In this document: positions 25,475 through 33,113 of the stretch, in pieces | Numbering within the stretch: the first letter of the stretch is position 1 | Layout of the letters: each line of letters begins with the position of its first letter | NCBI GenBank assembly: GCA_017449025.1 | Contig: JAFSKJ010000027.1 | Coordinates: forward strand, 1 to 41,536 | Direction: 5' to 3' | Source of the DNA: Prevotella sp. | GTDB taxonomy: Bacteria; Bacteroidota; Bacteroidia; Bacteroidales; Bacteroidaceae | DNA length: 41,536 nucleotides | Notes under the pieces: generated by a model | The model's database searches: none | Told to the model about the DNA's origin: nothing | Seen by the model: the letters and a program-made list of their open reading frames with translations, nothing else | Translations under genes and position numbers: made by a program

Positions 25475-26576
25475 GCATTTATTCTTGGCGGCTATGCTGC
25501 TTTCTGTTGCCCCGGCTTCGACAGAGGCGCAGGGCTTGAAGGATGCCGTGGGCAAGTACTGCCTTATAGGCGCAGCCATCAACCAGTGGCAGAGCGACGG
25601 ACAGGTGCCTGAGGCTGATGCCATCACCGACAGGCACTTCAACTGCGCCGTGGCAGAGAACTGCATGAAGCCGGAGACACTGGCCCCGGCAGAGGGCATC
25701 TTCGACTTCCGCGTGGCCGACAAGTTCGTGAGCTACTGCCAGCAGCATAGCCTGAAGGTCATAGGCCACTGCCTGGTATGGCACTCACAGGCCCCCGACT
25801 GGTGGTTCACCAACGGATACTGCGCCGCACCGGCATCTAAGGAGGTGGTAAGGGAAAGGCTCATAAAGCATGTGAAAACCGTGGTGGGACACTTCAGGGG
25901 ACTGGTGCACGGATGGGACGTGGTGAACGAGGCCATCGAGGACGACGGCTCCTTCCGCAAGTCGCCATACTACAACCTGCTGGGCGAGGAGTTCATAGAG
26001 ATAGCATTCCGTACTGCCCACGAGGCCGACCCCGACGCCGAACTCTACTATAACGACTACTCCATGGCTAAGCCGGCCAAGCGGGAGGCCGTCTGCCGGC
26101 TTGTCAAAAATCTCAAGGCAAAGGGGCTGCGTATCGACGGAGTGGGGATGCAGAGCCATAACGGCATGGACTATCCAAACCTCGACGAGTACGAGAAGTC
26201 CATCGATGCATTCGCTGCTGCCGGCGTCAAGGTGATGATTACAGAGCTTGACCTTAACGTGCTGCCCAACCCTGAGGGCTTTGGCGGGGCCGACATCAAC
26301 CAGAGCTTCGAACTCAAGCAGAAGTATAACCCTTACGCCGACGGTCTGCCCAAGGACAAGGCCAAGGAGATTGAGAAGCGATGGATGCAGTTCTTCGACA
26401 TCTACTATCGCCACCGCGCACAGATTTCACGCATCAACCTCTGGGGCGTCAGCGACGGAGGCTCGTGGCTCAACGGATGGCCCATCAAGGGGCGCACCAA
26501 CTATCCACTGCTCTTCGACCGACATTATCAGGCCAAGCCCGTGGTCGAGCAGATTGTCAGGCTATATCAAGACTGA
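25458..26576 (+). CDS. Secreted GH10 endo-beta-1,4-xylanase
   Basis: 372 residues. Signal peptide MKKIFKHLFLAAMLLSVAPA plus STEA, so it acts in the periplasm or outside the cell. One GH10 (beta/alpha)8 barrel: NCAVAENCMKPETLAP, CLVWHSQAPDWW, the acid/base Glu in HGWDVVNEAIEDDG (near residue 157), YYNDYSM, and the nucleophile Glu in VMITELDLNV (near 265), then INLWGVSDGGSWL. The catalytic domain is nearly the whole protein; no carbohydrate-binding module interrupts or follows it. Met at 25458 is chosen because it begins the signal peptide; it lies inside the last codons of the symporter. Product oligosaccharides would be taken up by the symporter and cut by the GH43 downstream. Confidence 0.95.
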   Translation: MKKIFKHLFLAAMLLSVAPASTEAQGLKDAVGKYCLIGAAINQWQSDGQVPEADAITDRHFNCAVAENCMKPETLAPAEGIFDFRVADKFVSYCQQHSLKVIGHCLVWHSQAPDWWFTNGYCAAPASKEVVRERLIKHVKTVVGHFRGLVHGWDVVNEAIEDDGSFRKSPYYNLLGEEFIEIAFRTAHEADPDAELYYNDYSMAKPAKREAVCRLVKNLKAKGLRIDGVGMQSHNGMDYPNLDEYEKSIDAFAAAGVKVMITELDLNVLPNPEGFGGADINQSFELKQKYNPYADGLPKDKAKEIEKRWMQFFDIYYRHRAQISRINLWGVSDGGSWLNGWPIKGRTNYPLLFDRHYQAKPVVEQIVRLYQD

Positions 26577-26623
26577 CAATAAGGGCTTGGCGAAAAAAAA
26601 GACTCAAAACCTCAAAAACTATA

Positions 26624-27667
26624 ATGACAATGAAACCAAGGTATCTTTTCCCTAACGACTACATGGCCGATCCTGCCGCACACGTGTTTAACGGTAAGCT
26701 CTATGTCTATCCATCACACGACCGCGAGGGCGGCACTGCCTTCGACGACGACGGCGGACACTTCCAGATGCGCGACTACCACGTGCTCTCCTTCGACAAC
26801 GTTGAGACCGACCCCGCAACCGACCACGGCGTGATACTCGACCAGGACCAGGTGGCGTGGGTGCAGAGCCAGATGTGGGACAGCGACGTGGTGGAGAAAG
26901 ACGGCAAGTACTACCTCGTGTTCTCTGCCAAGGACTACAACGGCGAGTTCCACCTCGGCGTAGCCATTGCCGACCGTCCCGAAGGCCCGTTCATCCCGCA
27001 GGAGCATCCCATCCGTGGCGCATATAGCATAGACCCCTGCGTGTTCAAGGACGACGACGGCAAGATATACTGCTACTACGGCGGACTGTGGGGCGGACAG
27101 CTGCAGTGGCACCAGCCGCTGAGCGCTCCTTTTGTGCCTAAGGCACAGCCCGACACTGAGCCGGCCCCCGACGGATATGTTGACATCGGCCATGCCTCTG
27201 ACAAGAAGACACAGCTCTATGCTCCTGCCGACGCTCCAGCACTGCCCAGCTTCGTGGCGCTCATGAGCGACGATGTGCTGCAGTTCACAGAGGCTCCGCG
27301 CCCTGTCGTCATCTTAGGCAGCGACGGACAGCCGTTGAAGGCCAGCGATCCGCACCGCTTCTTCGAGGCATCGTGGATGCACAAGTACAACGGCAAGTAC
27401 TACTTCTCCTACTCCACCGGCGACAGCCACTTCCTCTGCTATGCCATCGGCGACAACCCCTACGGCCCCTTCACATACCAGGGCGTAATACTTGAGCCGG
27501 TAGTAGGCTGGACAACTCACCATTGCATTGTTGAGTATCGTGGACAGTGGTATCTGCTCTATCACGACTGTGTGCCCTCTAACGATGTCACACACCTGCG
27601 CTCACTCAAGGTGCAGCGCCTGTTCTACAATGCCGACGGCACCATACAGACCGTGGTCAACGAATAA
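26624..27667 (+). CDS. Cytoplasmic GH43 beta-xylosidase / alpha-L-arabinofuranosidase (XynB-like)
   Basis: 347 residues with no signal peptide, so intracellular. GH43 motifs: base Asp in NDYMADPAAHVFNGKLYVYPSHD, pKa-modulating Asp in AYSIDPCVFKDDDGKIY, and acid Glu in HRFFEASWMHKYNGKYYFSYS. Single-domain GH43 enzymes of this size next to a GH10 xylanase in Prevotella are exo-acting xylosidases with arabinofuranosidase activity, which I infer here. The open frame begins upstream at 26381, inside the xylanase gene, but residues before MTMKPRYLFP are a shadow frame. The gap to the xylanase is 47 bp; the operon seems to end here. Confidence 0.9.
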   Translation: MTMKPRYLFPNDYMADPAAHVFNGKLYVYPSHDREGGTAFDDDGGHFQMRDYHVLSFDNVETDPATDHGVILDQDQVAWVQSQMWDSDVVEKDGKYYLVFSAKDYNGEFHLGVAIADRPEGPFIPQEHPIRGAYSIDPCVFKDDDGKIYCYYGGLWGGQLQWHQPLSAPFVPKAQPDTEPAPDGYVDIGHASDKKTQLYAPADAPALPSFVALMSDDVLQFTEAPRPVVILGSDGQPLKASDPHRFFEASWMHKYNGKYYFSYSTGDSHFLCYAIGDNPYGPFTYQGVILEPVVGWTTHHCIVEYRGQWYLLYHDCVPSNDVTHLRSLKVQRLFYNADGTIQTVVNE

Positions 27668-27718
27668 CAACTCTCTCCTCTTCAAACCTTTGTTATATTT
27701 TTAAACGTTTCCGACTCT

Positions 27719-28219
27719 GTGACCATCGACAGGCAATCACTGATTCGTAACTATTACGAGAACCACCGCGACGAGCTGCTACACTTTGTAGGCAGCCGTC
27801 TCGGTGGCATATCTTCTGCCGAAGACGTAGTGCAGGATGTGTTTGTGCGCCTGCTCACCACCGACAAGCTTATCAGCGAGGTGACGCTCCCGGCACTTGT
27901 CTACACCATAGCCCGCCGGCTGGTCATCGACCTGCGACGGCGCCACTTCTTCCGCTGCGAGTTCGAGCAGTATTTCGCTGCCGTGGCATCCATGGAATCG
28001 TCGGGAGAGTCCGTCATCTACGGGCGCGACCTCGTCAGGCGTGTGGAGCACTGCATAAGCTGCCTGCCGGAGAAATGCCGCGTGGTCTACAGCCTCCACC
28101 TTTTCCAGGGCATGAAGGTTGGTGAAATATCAAAGCAGCTTGGAGAGGGATATAAGTCGGTGGAACAGCGGTTAGGCCTGGCACGCAAAGAGGTACGCCG
28201 CAGACTTGCAGCAGGATAA
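27719..28219 (+). CDS. ECF-type RNA polymerase sigma factor
   Basis: 166 residues. Region 2: SLIRNYYENHRDELLHFVGSRLG...SAEDVVQDVFVRLL, followed by a -10-reading stretch VYTIARRLVIDLRRRHFFR. Region 4 HTH: LPEKCRVVYSLHLFQGMKVGEISKQLGEGYKSVEQRLGLARKEVRRRL (about 115-162). The start is GTG at 27719, as no in-frame ATG precedes region 2. In Bacteroidota such genes usually precede a FecR-like anti-sigma gene and SusC/SusD genes; here the next gene converges on it and no partner is seen. It begins 52 bp after the xylan operon, and could control it or respond to it, but nothing in the sequence proves this. Confidence 0.88.
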   Translation: MTIDRQSLIRNYYENHRDELLHFVGSRLGGISSAEDVVQDVFVRLLTTDKLISEVTLPALVYTIARRLVIDLRRRHFFRCEFEQYFAAVASMESSGESVIYGRDLVRRVEHCISCLPEKCRVVYSLHLFQGMKVGEISKQLGEGYKSVEQRLGLARKEVRRRLAAG

Positions 28220-28273
28220 GTGCCACCACTCATGGTTTAGGGGCGTGGTAAGAGCTGTCCCGGAAGTCTGCCA

Positions 28274-29737
28274 TCAACGGTTTCCAAACAAGTTGTCCAG
28301 CACAACAGACTGGTTGACAATGCTGGCATGTTCTCCCCGTGCAATGCCCATCGTCGTAACCATCACCAGTTGAATGCTATGCGTCTTGTTGTGCATCTTG
28401 CTTTCCGCAAAGGCTTCAATCTTATTCAGTAAAACATCTTCGTCTGTTTTCGTTATGGCGTATTTTCCGCCAGTGAATTTCATTTCGCAGAGATAGTCTG
28501 TCCTGTCAGCCTTACTTTCTATGAGCAAGTCAATCTGAGCCCCCCTCCCGTCGGGGCTCTTCCCGTTCCAACAATAATTCCGGTCGATGGAGGCTATACG
28601 CAAGGCATCTTGGATTTGGGGCAAGTGTTCAACGCAAAGCAGTTCAAAAGTGTCTCCTGCCCAAGTGTAGAAAATGGGAGTGCCATGAATAGAATTCCAT
28701 ATCCCTTTCTTCGCCTGTTTGCCCTGTATGAAACGCAAATAGAACAGCGAAAAGAAATCTTTCAGCTGATAGACAGTCTCCACACGCTCCTTGCCATAGC
28801 GTGGATATGTCCTTATGATGCCAGACTCTATGAGGTTTTCGAGCAACTTGGTCAGCGTTCCGCCACTTTTGATGTCTATCGCTGTACTAATCTCCTTCTG
28901 GGTCATACCATAGAATTGTTTTCCCAGCTCTTTGACTATATCCACATACCGTTCCTTACTGGCATAAAGGCCGGCATACACATCTACAAACTCCTGATGT
29001 ATCTTTTCGTCTGCAAAGAAAATACGGTCTATATTCTCCGTAATGGTCTGGCTGTTGCGTAACTTGTCGAGATAAAAAGGAATGCCGCCCAATGCCATGT
29101 AGCTGATACACATCTCGTATGGGGAAAGGCGGAAACCGTTTCGTCGGTAGTACTTCTGACATTCGGCCAGTGTGAAAGGCAAAAGCTTGATGGTTTCCGT
29201 GAGTCGTCCGTGCAGCCCTCCGTAATCGCGTATCACATTGTCAAGCATCCAGCTCGTGGCAGAGCCGCATACCACCAAAATGATATTCCTCTGACTGTCT
29301 GCCCATGAGTTCCAAAAATAGCCAAGTTCTGAAATAAGCTCGGATGACTGAGGACCGGCTAACCAAGGCAACTCATCGATAAGAATCACCTTACGGCGGG
29401 AGCGTATGCCTTCAAGCAACCTGCGCAGAAGAACGAAAGCTTCACGCCAGCATGTGGGTCTTTCTGCCGTGGGAGTGTTCAGCCCTGACAATAATAGTGA
29501 ATCGTAGAAATGATCCAACTGGAGCTTTCGGTATGTCTCGTAATTCTTGTCACCGTCCTTTAAGTATGTTCCGACGGCAGAAAAAACAATCTTGCTGCCA
29601 TACACTTCACTTACCAGATATGACTTGCCAATGCGTCGGCGCCCATAGATGGCGACAAACTCGGATTTCTTCGATTTATACAGGCGTTCGAGAGCGGATA
29701 TCTCCACCTCTCTGCCAATGATAGTGGGGTATTTCAT
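28274..29737 (-). CDS. AAA ATPase with C-terminal DUF234-type PD-(D/E)XK-like domain
   Basis: 487 residues. Walker A YGRRRIGKSYL (31-41), Walker B VILIDELPWLAG (about 116-127), sensor-like ILVVCGSATSWM. A winged-helix region follows (about 270-330, MTQKEISTAIDIKSGGTLTKLLENLIESGIIRTYPRYG), then a DUF234-type domain with QIDLLIESKADRTDYLCEMKF (near 414-434), whose Asp...Glu-x-Lys spacing resembles PD-(D/E)XK nucleases. The family (archaeal and Bacteroidota ATPases) has no settled function; mobile-element association and DNA binding have been suggested. It is monocistronic, converges on the sigma factor (54 bp), and has a composite repeat upstream that also accompanies the ATPase at 37016. Codon use looks more A/T-rich than in neighbours. 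Confidence 0.9.
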   Translation of the reverse strand: MKYPTIIGREVEISALERLYKSKKSEFVAIYGRRRIGKSYLVSEVYGSKIVFSAVGTYLKDGDKNYETYRKLQLDHFYDSLLLSGLNTPTAERPTCWREAFVLLRRLLEGIRSRRKVILIDELPWLAGPQSSELISELGYFWNSWADSQRNIILVVCGSATSWMLDNVIRDYGGLHGRLTETIKLLPFTLAECQKYYRRNGFRLSPYEMCISYMALGGIPFYLDKLRNSQTITENIDRIFFADEKIHQEFVDVYAGLYASKERYVDIVKELGKQFYGMTQKEISTAIDIKSGGTLTKLLENLIESGIIRTYPRYGKERVETVYQLKDFFSLFYLRFIQGKQAKKGIWNSIHGTPIFYTWAGDTFELLCVEHLPQIQDALRIASIDRNYCWNGKSPDGRGAQIDLLIESKADRTDYLCEMKFTGGKYAITKTDEDVLLNKIEAFAESKMHNKTHSIQLVMVTTMGIARGEHASIVNQSVVLDNLFGNR

Positions 29738-29760
29738 GACAAATTGTTGTTATTGTTCTG

Positions 29761-29768
29761 CAAAAGTA
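29761..29768 (-). promoter_or_regulatory. -7 element of the DUF234 ATPase promoter
   Basis: Coding-strand TACTTTTG (TAnnTTTG) 23 bp before the ATG; no convincing -33 element at standard spacing. Confidence 0.5.
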
Positions 29769-29801
29769 CAATTTTTATTCCGGAATCATGCAACCATAAC
29801 T

Positions 29802-29850
29802 TAAAAATCAGCGAAAACGAGAAAAAATCTTCGATTTTCGCTGATTTTTA
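29802..29850. repeat. 16-bp-stem hairpin upstream of the DUF234 ATPase
   Basis: Perfect inverted repeat TAAAAATCAGCGAAAA / TTTTCGCTGATTTTTA around a 17-nt loop that itself has CGA/TCG ends. It lies just upstream of the ATPase promoter and could terminate incoming transcripts on either strand. Confidence 0.75.
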
Positions 29851-29960
29851 GACAAGGAAAGGCCTCGCCTCAGCACTCCATGAATATTCTCTTCAGCGAA
29901 CAACATAAAATTAGTCGCCTACGGCGAGAAGGTTTAGCTCGACGGCCGAAGGGAAAGTCA

Positions 29961-29994
29961 AATCTTACAAATCTATTCAAAATCTTCCAAATCT
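29961..29994 (+). repeat. Direct repeat AATCTTMCAAATCT, 20-bp period
   Basis: Copies at 29961-29974 (AATCTTACAAATCT) and 29981-29994 (AATCTTCCAAATCT). Inverted relatives (TTGTAAGATT at 30121, CAGATTTG at 30135) lie on the other side of the 68-bp palindrome, so the whole segment is roughly symmetric. The stretch 29851-29960 before it holds no gene that I can support. Confidence 0.6.
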
Positions 29995-30016
29995 CTTATG
30001 GAAATATCTATTAATC

Positions 30017-30084
30017 GTAGGGACTTACTTTATGTATGTCCGCAAAACCGCATAGAATCGGACATACATAAAGTAAGTCCCTAC
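30017..30084. repeat. 68-bp palindromic repeat, copy A
   Basis: Perfect 26-bp arms (GTAGGGACTTACTTTATGTA plus TGTCCG and its complement) around a 16-nt loop caaaaccgcatagaat. A second copy is at 38433-38500 with the loop in the opposite orientation. No protein is encoded. Confidence 0.92.
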
Positions 30085-30125
30085 TGAAAAACATATTTAT
30101 AGAACATACCTTATTTCTTTTTGTA

Positions 30126-30187
30126 AGATTTGGTCAGATTTGTTCGATTTCTGCCCCGAAAGGGGCACTCATCTTGAGGGTGCCGAG
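30126..30187. repeat. Two-hairpin repeat block, copy A
   Basis: A 62-bp block that recurs inverted at 38364-38427 (64 bp) with a 2-nt indel and three substitutions. It contains TGCCCC-GAAA-GGGGCA and an overlapping GGCAC...GTGCC pairing. Together with the adjacent 68-bp palindrome it forms the composite repeat found beside both AAA ATPase genes. Confidence 0.85.
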
Positions 30188-30229
30188 CAGTTACTTATGG
30201 GCTTAACTGCGTTAATTCTCCAAAATCGT

Positions 30230-30260
30230 TTTGCTACGTCAGCATTATTTCGTAACTTTG
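30230..30260 (+). promoter_or_regulatory. Promoter of the LTA-synthase-like gene
   Basis: TTTG (30230-30233), 19-bp spacer, TAACTTTG (30253-30260): full Bacteroidota consensus, 28 bp before the ATG. Confidence 0.8.
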
Positions 30261-30288
30261 CCCGCCGAACGAGAAGAAAACAGACAGG

Positions 30289-32289
30289 ATGAAGAGAATT
30301 AAGATTCGCATGCCGGACGAGCTGCGGCCATTGGTGGCCGTGGTGTGCAACCTGTTGCTGGTCTATGTGGCATATTTCCTTGCTCGCGTGGCCTACCTTG
30401 CAGAAAACTACAGCTACTTTGCCGACAGCAACCTGACAGAAATCTTCAGCGGCGGCATGGTGTTCGACACGTCGGCAATCCTCGTCACCAACATACCATA
30501 CATTGTGCTGGCCCTGTTGCCCCTGCCGTGGTGGTACACCCGCGGCTATCAGCTCACGGTGAAGAGCCTCTTCGCGGGCATAAACGCCGTGGCGGTGGCC
30601 ACCAACCTCGCCGATGCCGTCTACTTCCGGTTCACCATGCGCCGCACCACTACCACCGTCTTCGGTGAGTTCTCAAACGAGGGCAACCTTTTTGGCATCT
30701 TAGGCACTGAGTTGGTAAGCCACTGGTATCTCGTGCTGCTCTTCGCCTTGATGGTGGCTGCTTTCTGGCTGCTGTACACCAACCCAAACACTGTGAGTGG
30801 AGACAAGCAGCTGCAGAGGAAGAGGCCTACGGCAGGAGTGTGGCTGCGAAGAGGCGTCGCCGGTCTGCTGTCGCTATCCGTAGTAGCACCGTTTGTGGTG
30901 GCTGGCATCAGGGGAGGCTTCACCACTGCTGTACGCCCCATCACCATTTCAAATGCCAACCAGTATGCCCGCCGCCCCACAGAGGCGGCCCTTGTGCTCA
31001 ACACTCCCTTCTCGCTCTACCGCACCATCGGCAAGAGTGTTTTTCAGGTTCCTGCCTATTTTGACAGCGAGGAACAGTTGGAACAGATTTACTCGCCCGT
31101 ACACAAGCCTCTTGACGCCCGTCACACGATGGCCGACAGCATTCACACTACGCCCAACGTGGTGGTGCTGATAGTAGAGAGCTTCGGTCGCGAATACATA
31201 GGAGCCTTGAACAGCACTTTGGAGAACGGCACCTATCGCGGCTACACACCCTTCACCGACTCGCTCATAGCCCGAAGCGTCACCTTCAGCCACAGCTACT
31301 GCAACGGTCGCAAGAGTATCGACGGCATGCCGTCGATATTGTCGGGCATCCCCATGTTCGTAGAGCCTTTCTTCCTTACGCCCGCCTCCATGAACCATGT
31401 CAGCGGACTGGCCTCGCTGCTTGGCTCCGAGGGCTATCAGACGGCGTTCTTCCACGGAGCGCAGCGCGGCTCCATGGGGTTCCAGGCCTTCGCACGCGCC
31501 ACAGGCTTCGACAGCTACTATGGCCGCGAGGACTACGTGGCCGACAGTCGCTTCGGCGGCGATGCCGACTTCGACGGCACCTGGGCCATCTGGGACGAGC
31601 CTTTCCTCCAGTACTACTGCGCCAAGATGAGCGAGATGAAGCAGCCCTTCATGACCGCCATCTTCACAGCATCCAGCCACCACCCCTACGCCGTGCCTGA
31701 GAAGTACAGCAGCCGCTACCCTGAGGAGGGCATAGTCATTCACAAGTGCATACGATATACCGACATGGCCCTGGGCCGCTTCTTCCGCGAGGCTCGCCGC
31801 CAGCCGTGGTATAAGAACACGCTCTTCGTGCTTACCAGCGACCATACCAACCTCTCCGACCACGACTACTATCAGACCGACATCGGCGGGTTCTGCTCTC
31901 CAATAGTCTTCTTCGACCCTTCAGGCAAGCTGCTCGGAGAGCCGCGCATGGAGCAGAAGATAGCGCAGCAGATAGACATCTTGCCAACAGTGCTGGGGCT
32001 GCTCAACTATCGGAAGCCTTATCTCGCCTTCGGCATCGACCTGTTCAACACCCCGGCCGAGGAGACGTGGGCCGTGAACTATCTTAACGGCATCTACCAG
32101 TTTGTGGAAAAGGGACATGTGCTGCAGTTCGACGGACAGAAGACACGCGCCGTCTATTCCCTCAGCGACTCGCTCATGCAGCACAACCTTGTTGGCCGCT
32201 GTCAGGAACAGGCGTCAATGGAGCAGAAGCTGAAGGCCATAATACAGCAGTATATGGAGCGGATGACCACCGACAGGCTCCTGCCGTAG
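30289..32289 (+). CDS. LTA synthase-like sulfatase-fold membrane protein
   Basis: 666 residues: about five N-terminal membrane segments (roughly 14-37, 60-80, 90-110, 143-163, 187-207) followed by an extracytoplasmic sulfatase/alkaline-phosphatase-fold domain. Metal and active-site motifs: VVVLIVESFGREY (metal Glu near 297), CNGRKSIDGMPSILSGIP, ASSHHPY and LTSDHTNLSDHDYY. In LtaS the nucleophile is Thr; here the aligned residue seems to be Ser343. Relatives transfer phosphoglycerol or phosphoethanolamine to envelope glycans. Gram-negative cells have no LTA, so a role in modifying a lipid-linked or surface glycan is inferred. It has its own promoter and converges on the GT11-like gene with 2 bp between stops. 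Confidence 0.85.
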   Translation: MKRIKIRMPDELRPLVAVVCNLLLVYVAYFLARVAYLAENYSYFADSNLTEIFSGGMVFDTSAILVTNIPYIVLALLPLPWWYTRGYQLTVKSLFAGINAVAVATNLADAVYFRFTMRRTTTTVFGEFSNEGNLFGILGTELVSHWYLVLLFALMVAAFWLLYTNPNTVSGDKQLQRKRPTAGVWLRRGVAGLLSLSVVAPFVVAGIRGGFTTAVRPITISNANQYARRPTEAALVLNTPFSLYRTIGKSVFQVPAYFDSEEQLEQIYSPVHKPLDARHTMADSIHTTPNVVVLIVESFGREYIGALNSTLENGTYRGYTPFTDSLIARSVTFSHSYCNGRKSIDGMPSILSGIPMFVEPFFLTPASMNHVSGLASLLGSEGYQTAFFHGAQRGSMGFQAFARATGFDSYYGREDYVADSRFGGDADFDGTWAIWDEPFLQYYCAKMSEMKQPFMTAIFTASSHHPYAVPEKYSSRYPEEGIVIHKCIRYTDMALGRFFREARRQPWYKNTLFVLTSDHTNLSDHDYYQTDIGGFCSPIVFFDPSGKLLGEPRMEQKIAQQIDILPTVLGLLNYRKPYLAFGIDLFNTPAEETWAVNYLNGIYQFVEKGHVLQFDGQKTRAVYSLSDSLMQHNLVGRCQEQASMEQKLKAIIQQYMERMTTDRLLP

Positions 32290-32291
32290 TA

Positions 32292-33113
32292 TCACAGAAT
32301 CTTACGGAAAAGAGTGTCGAACGTGCCGAAGCTATCGGCGGCTACTAGGGCCGCCATGTCCTTTACCCAGTAGAGCAGTGCATCGTGGTACATGGCAGCC
32401 ACCAGGGTGAACGTGCTCGGCGGGCCTATGAGATAGTGGCAGTGGCTGAGCAGGCACAGGTCTTCGCCCGGCGAGCCGTCGGGGAAGGTCACGCAGTCTC
32501 CCAGCACGCGGACAAACAGCTCGCGGTTCATCTGAGGGTCATTGCCGCAGATGTAGACGCGGACGGGGCGGTCGCCATGCAGTGCCATGAAGCGCTTGGC
32601 AACGTCGGCATACTGCTCGTCGGTGTAGAGGAAGTCGCCATTATGCCACGTGGCATAGTCGCCACGGCGCAGGTGCAGACCTAAGCGCACCACGTCTTCG
32701 CTGCCTCTCTCAGCAACGGCCATCGCGCTGGCTACACGGCTTTCAATCTCGGCGTCGAAAGCGAAGAGGTCTGTAATCTCGGCCTTGTATTTCAGGAAGA
32801 GGTCATACCACCGGGCATACCATCCCTGGGCCACCACCCAGCGCCTGCTCATCAGCAGCTCCTCCTCGCGGCTGTAGTCGGCCCCGTCAACGTCGAAGCT
32901 CACCACGGGGAAGAAGCCCGCCTTGGCTCCGTACTTGGCCAGCAGATAGGTGGCGAAGTTATGGTGTGGGGTGTGACAGATGCGGAAATATCGGTACTTG
33001 TATGCAAAGCGCATCGACATGGTCTGCCGGCCATGCTCGCGCCCCCATGCATACAGGTGTCCGTATTGCAGCATGTTGTTGCACATCCGTCCCTTGTCTC
33101 TTACGAATATCAT
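32292..33113 (-). CDS. GT11-like alpha-1,2-fucosyltransferase family protein
   Basis: 273 residues. GMCNNMLQYGHLYA-like RMCNNMLQYGHLYAWG at the start, VVRLGLHLRRGDYATW (HxRRGD at 147-152, the GDP-fucose-binding motif of GT11 and related families), VYICGNDP, and the C-terminal LLSHCHYLIGPPSTFTLVAAMY. Probably adds a sugar, by family most likely L-fucose, to a surface glycan. The start is MIFVRDKGRM (33113): its ATG overlaps the TGA of the acyltransferase gene as ATGA. The frame extends to 33233 only as a shadow of that gene. Acceptor unknown. Confidence 0.82.
   Translation of the reverse strand: MIFVRDKGRMCNNMLQYGHLYAWGREHGRQTMSMRFAYKYRYFRICHTPHHNFATYLLAKYGAKAGFFPVVSFDVDGADYSREEELLMSRRWVVAQGWYARWYDLFLKYKAEITDLFAFDAEIESRVASAMAVAERGSEDVVRLGLHLRRGDYATWHNGDFLYTDEQYADVAKRFMALHGDRPVRVYICGNDPQMNRELFVRVLGDCVTFPDGSPGEDLCLLSHCHYLIGPPSTFTLVAAMYHDALLYWVKDMAALVAADSFGTFDTLFRKIL

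Noticed and set aside
24092-25723. 543-codon antisense frame across the symporter and xylanase
   Set aside because: Shadow of two well-identified genes; Cys/His-rich composition and no domain.
28218-28226. AAGTGCCAC after the sigma factor as a third array
   Set aside because: A single partial core with no 21-bp partner; expected by chance.
30949-31863. 304-codon antisense frame across the LTA-synthase-like gene
   Set aside because: Shadow frame; the plus-strand gene has complete active-site motifs.
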